A DNA stretch of 64,000 bases, from the NCBI GenBank assembly GCA_029945445.1, contig JAQSCO010000060.1:310001-374000 (forward strand), written 5' to 3'. The notes beneath the pieces were generated by a model, which had not been told where the DNA came from, did not search any database, and saw only the letters and a program-made list of their open reading frames with translations. The stretch is from Lacunisphaera sp. GTDB lineage: Bacteria; Verrucomicrobiota; Verrucomicrobiia; Opitutales; Opitutaceae. Positions 62,042-64,000 of the stretch are shown piece by piece (positions within the stretch are counted from its first letter, which is position 1; each line of letters begins with the position of its first letter). The translations under genes and the position numbers were made by a program.

Positions 62042-63481
62042 TTACGGCGCCTTGTCGGAATAGGTCCGCTTGAGCCAGGCCGCGGGCACGGGCACGACAC
62101 AGATGTTCAGGGAGCGGTTGTCGGCCGATAGCATCGCGGTCTGGATCTCGATTCGCGTGCTGTCCGCGCTGAAGGTCGGGTGGATATGGTCGGCGGCCCC
62201 GGTCTTGTGGCCGAGATCGGCCAGCAGCATGCTGTCGCCGCTGCGCAGGTCGTAAAGCCAGAGACGGTATTGGAAATCATCCGCCACCGCCCAGCGGCCG
62301 TCCGGCGAGCCGCCCACATGCCAGACTGACCGGCCCGGGTCGCCGATGGGCACCTGCCCGGCTATGCGCATCTCGCGGGTGCGCAGGTTGACCAGGGCGA
62401 GTCCCGTCGGGTGCTCGCCCGTGCCGGAGGGTCCCCACTCGGCCTGTTGCCCCGGACCGTCGTCCGCGGCTGGCTTCTGCCCCGTGGGGATGCGCCGGTG
62501 GGCGAGGATCGCGAGCGCGACGTAGTCCTTGCTGACCACCGCCTCATGCGTGACCCAGTCGTAGGATGCCTCAGGGAAAAGCGGCCGCAGGCCCGAGCCG
62601 TCCGCCATCACCGTCCAGGTGCGCTGCGGGGCCTTGCCGCCGGTCTCCCAGCAAAAAACAATCTCGCCGGTCACCCACGGATTGGTCTGCACGTGGCCTA
62701 TCTGGAACGGCACCGCGACGATGAAGCTGACTTCGCCGGTCTTGAGGTTCATCCGGCCGAGGCCGGTCGGGCCCGCACCCATCTTGCGCGGGCCAAACGC
62801 GGGCTCGAGCTTCGTGTCGGTGGGCAGGTGCTTGGCGGCCTCTTCCTTTCCGACGCGGAAAACGGCAAACTCCCCCGAGCAATCGAGCGCCATGTCGCCG
62901 CCCGCGCCCCAGTCCGTCGGGATGGTGCCGCAAACGTGCTCGTATGCCGTAGCCGCCTGCAGCTTGCCCGCCTCGCTGTCGGCAAACAGTATGGCCAAGT
63001 CCACCCGGATGATCTGCGCCGGGCCCGTCGGACGTCGGCCGCGGCTGTCCACCCCGCTCGAGGGCGCGGAATCCGCTGCGACCGCCGGCCCGGGCGCGGC
63101 GTCGGAGGTCCGCAGGAAATAAAGATGCATCGTCTGGTCGGCGAGGCAGAGCATGCCCGTATAGCCGTTCTCCGTGACCTGCACCATGACGCCCGTCTCC
63201 TCGTTGACCGCCATGGCCTGCCCGCGCACCCGCGCGGAGCGGAACACCACCCACTTGCCGTCGGCGGTCCATTGGTGGTGCGTCTGGTAAATCTTGGAAT
63301 CGCCCGCGGGTGTGCTCGTGAGAAAGGTCAGCGGCAGACCCGTGACGGGATCCGGCACGATTTTCTTTTCGGACGGAAACCGGGCGCCGATGCCGGCGAA
63401 GGCGGGGGAACTCAGCAGGGCCAGGGCGGCGAACGCGGTGGCGGACAAAAGCAAGGCGCGAAGTCGGGGCGTGGGGTGCAT
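62042..63481 (-). CDS. secreted oligogalacturonate lyase-like protein (PL22 family)
   Basis: 479 residues from the ATG at 63481. A signal peptide (LLLSATAFAALALLSSPAFA) precedes a seven-bladed propeller: PVTGLPLTFLTSTPAGDSKIY, then HHQWTADGKWVVFRSAR. Later blades carry QIGHVQTNPWVTGE, THEAVVSKDYVAL and ADHIHPTFSADSTRI, whose histidines match the manganese-site set of oligogalacturonide lyases. Most PL22 enzymes are cytoplasmic, so a secreted form is notable. Substrates are likely short uronides. It is unlinked to the PL6 locus in this window but fits the same lifestyle. Confidence 0.82.
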   Translation of the reverse strand: MHPTPRLRALLLSATAFAALALLSSPAFAGIGARFPSEKKIVPDPVTGLPLTFLTSTPAGDSKIYQTHHQWTADGKWVVFRSARVRGQAMAVNEETGVMVQVTENGYTGMLCLADQTMHLYFLRTSDAAPGPAVAADSAPSSGVDSRGRRPTGPAQIIRVDLAILFADSEAGKLQAATAYEHVCGTIPTDWGAGGDMALDCSGEFAVFRVGKEEAAKHLPTDTKLEPAFGPRKMGAGPTGLGRMNLKTGEVSFIVAVPFQIGHVQTNPWVTGEIVFCWETGGKAPQRTWTVMADGSGLRPLFPEASYDWVTHEAVVSKDYVALAILAHRRIPTGQKPAADDGPGQQAEWGPSGTGEHPTGLALVNLRTREMRIAGQVPIGDPGRSVWHVGGSPDGRWAVADDFQYRLWLYDLRSGDSMLLADLGHKTGAADHIHPTFSADSTRIEIQTAMLSADNRSLNICVVPVPAAWLKRTYSDKAP

Positions 63482-63914
63482 AAGAACGGGGCTTGAAGTA
63501 GCGCTGAGCCGGCCGGAGTGGACGACCATACGAAAGATACTTTTTACCTTAGCACAGGTTTTCAGCCCAGAGGCGAACTTTGCAATCTGACAGTATGAAT
63601 CGCCGGCTCCAGAAACTCATCGTCCGCGATGCGCGTTTCAATCTCCCCCCACCGACTTGTCTGCCATTGCGTCAGCGTGGGGGCAGGCTTGGCGAAAGCC
63701 CGCTTCATTGCCATCCGCGAGGCATGGCTTGGAAATGGCCTCCAGCTTGGCCCAAGTCGCACCGGCAGAATCCGCTCTTTTCGCCGGCGCGCGGGAGTCC
63801 CGGTGCAGCTTCGAGAAGCTGCGGGGCTTCCGGGCCAGGCCATTCCGCGGCTCACCAATCATCAGCGGCGATGTTGCGGCTAGTGCGAGTCCTGCGACAG
63901 CAGGCCTTAAGCGA
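63482..63914. other. 433-bp region without a recognisable gene
   Basis: Several short open frames lie on both strands, none with a family motif, a ribosome-binding site or consistent codon use. It should contain the promoter of the PL22-like gene. A TTTTTTACC stretch near 63540 (CTTTTTACC) lies about 60 bp before its start, and no further signal is seen. Confidence 0.45.
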
Positions 63915-63942
63915 AAGCGCATTCTACAGCGAGAATGCGCTT
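63915..63942 (-). terminator. probable terminator hairpin behind tRNA-Glu
   Basis: An 11-bp perfect stem (AAGCGCATTCT/AGAATGCGCTT) with a 6-nt loop, 8 nt after the CCA end of tRNA-Glu on the minus strand. It is followed by TCGCTTAAGG, so the T run is weak. Confidence 0.6.
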
Positions 63943-63950
63943 CAGAAAGC

Positions 63951-64000
63951 TGGTGCCCCCACGCGGAATCGAACCGCGGTTTGATGAATGAGAATCATCT
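63951..64000 (-). tRNA. tRNA-Glu (anticodon CTC), 3' part only
   Basis: The right window edge cuts the gene. Visible on the minus strand: anticodon stem GATGA/TCATC with loop TTCTCAT (anticodon CTC), a four-base variable region, T stem CGCGG/CCGCG with loop TTCGATT, the acceptor strand TGGGGGC and an encoded CCA. Confidence 0.85.

Overview
The window looks like chromosomal DNA of a GC-rich, heterotrophic Verrucomicrobiota bacterium, most probably of the Opitutaceae (inference). Three things point there. TonB-dependent receptors occur without SusD partners beside secreted sulfatases, a DUF6250 protein and polysaccharide lyases. A sensor kinase with a Reg_prop beta-propeller is present. A pseudopilin operon and several families of long-armed intergenic inverted repeats are also typical. 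No phage, CRISPR array or intact insertion sequence is visible.

1-18,000: a locus for degrading a sulfated, uronate-containing polysaccharide. On the minus strand one probable operon runs TonB receptor, two sulfatases, NHL-repeat protein, DUF6250 protein, PL6 lyase, third sulfatase (cut by the window edge). A second TonB receptor and a GH88 unsaturated glucuronyl hydrolase have their own promoters, which share a 23-bp motif and a TATCTT box. A propeller histidine kinase and a LuxR-type response regulator follow on the plus strand. PL6 + GH88 + sulfatases fit a dermatan-sulfate-like or algal sulfated uronan.

18,000-24,600: housekeeping genes with odd details. There are two divergent tandem trpF-like genes, a DegT aminotransferase, hemD and hemC (8 nt behind a tRNA-Val), asd, an L,D-transpeptidase and a glycine-zipper lipoprotein. 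24,600-33,500: a P1B-4-like metal ATPase, a DinG/XPD-type helicase, a PP2C phosphatase, a TPR protein and a sugar nucleotidyltransferase. A divergent CRP/FNR regulator and metallo-hydrolase pair with a clear palindromic operator follows, then a gene remnant and tRNA-Met. 33,500-38,300: six prepilin-like genes joined by overlapping start and stop codons.

38,200-50,800: acetyl-CoA synthetase, a short Rho paralogue with a large unknown protein behind it, two divergent PPK2 polyphosphate kinases, a histone-H1-like peptide, a DNA-binding PTS EIIA protein, a metallophosphatase/isochorismatase pair and a YhaM-like nuclease. 50,800-59,100: a minus-strand cluster of coaE, long glycine-rich rho, pilB-like, pilT, a second pilB/gspE-like gene and pilC. 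59,100-64,000: an HD hydrolase, a ComM/YifB ATPase, a decayed GxxExxY gene framed by inverted repeats, a PL22-like lyase and the 3' part of a tRNA-Glu.

The most notable signals are the shared promoter architecture in the polysaccharide locus, the repeat families (one framing the GxxExxY pseudogene, another supplying a start codon), two very different Rho factors, tandem TrpF proteins lacking the usual QLHG motif, and the near-leaderless tRNA-Val/hemC junction.
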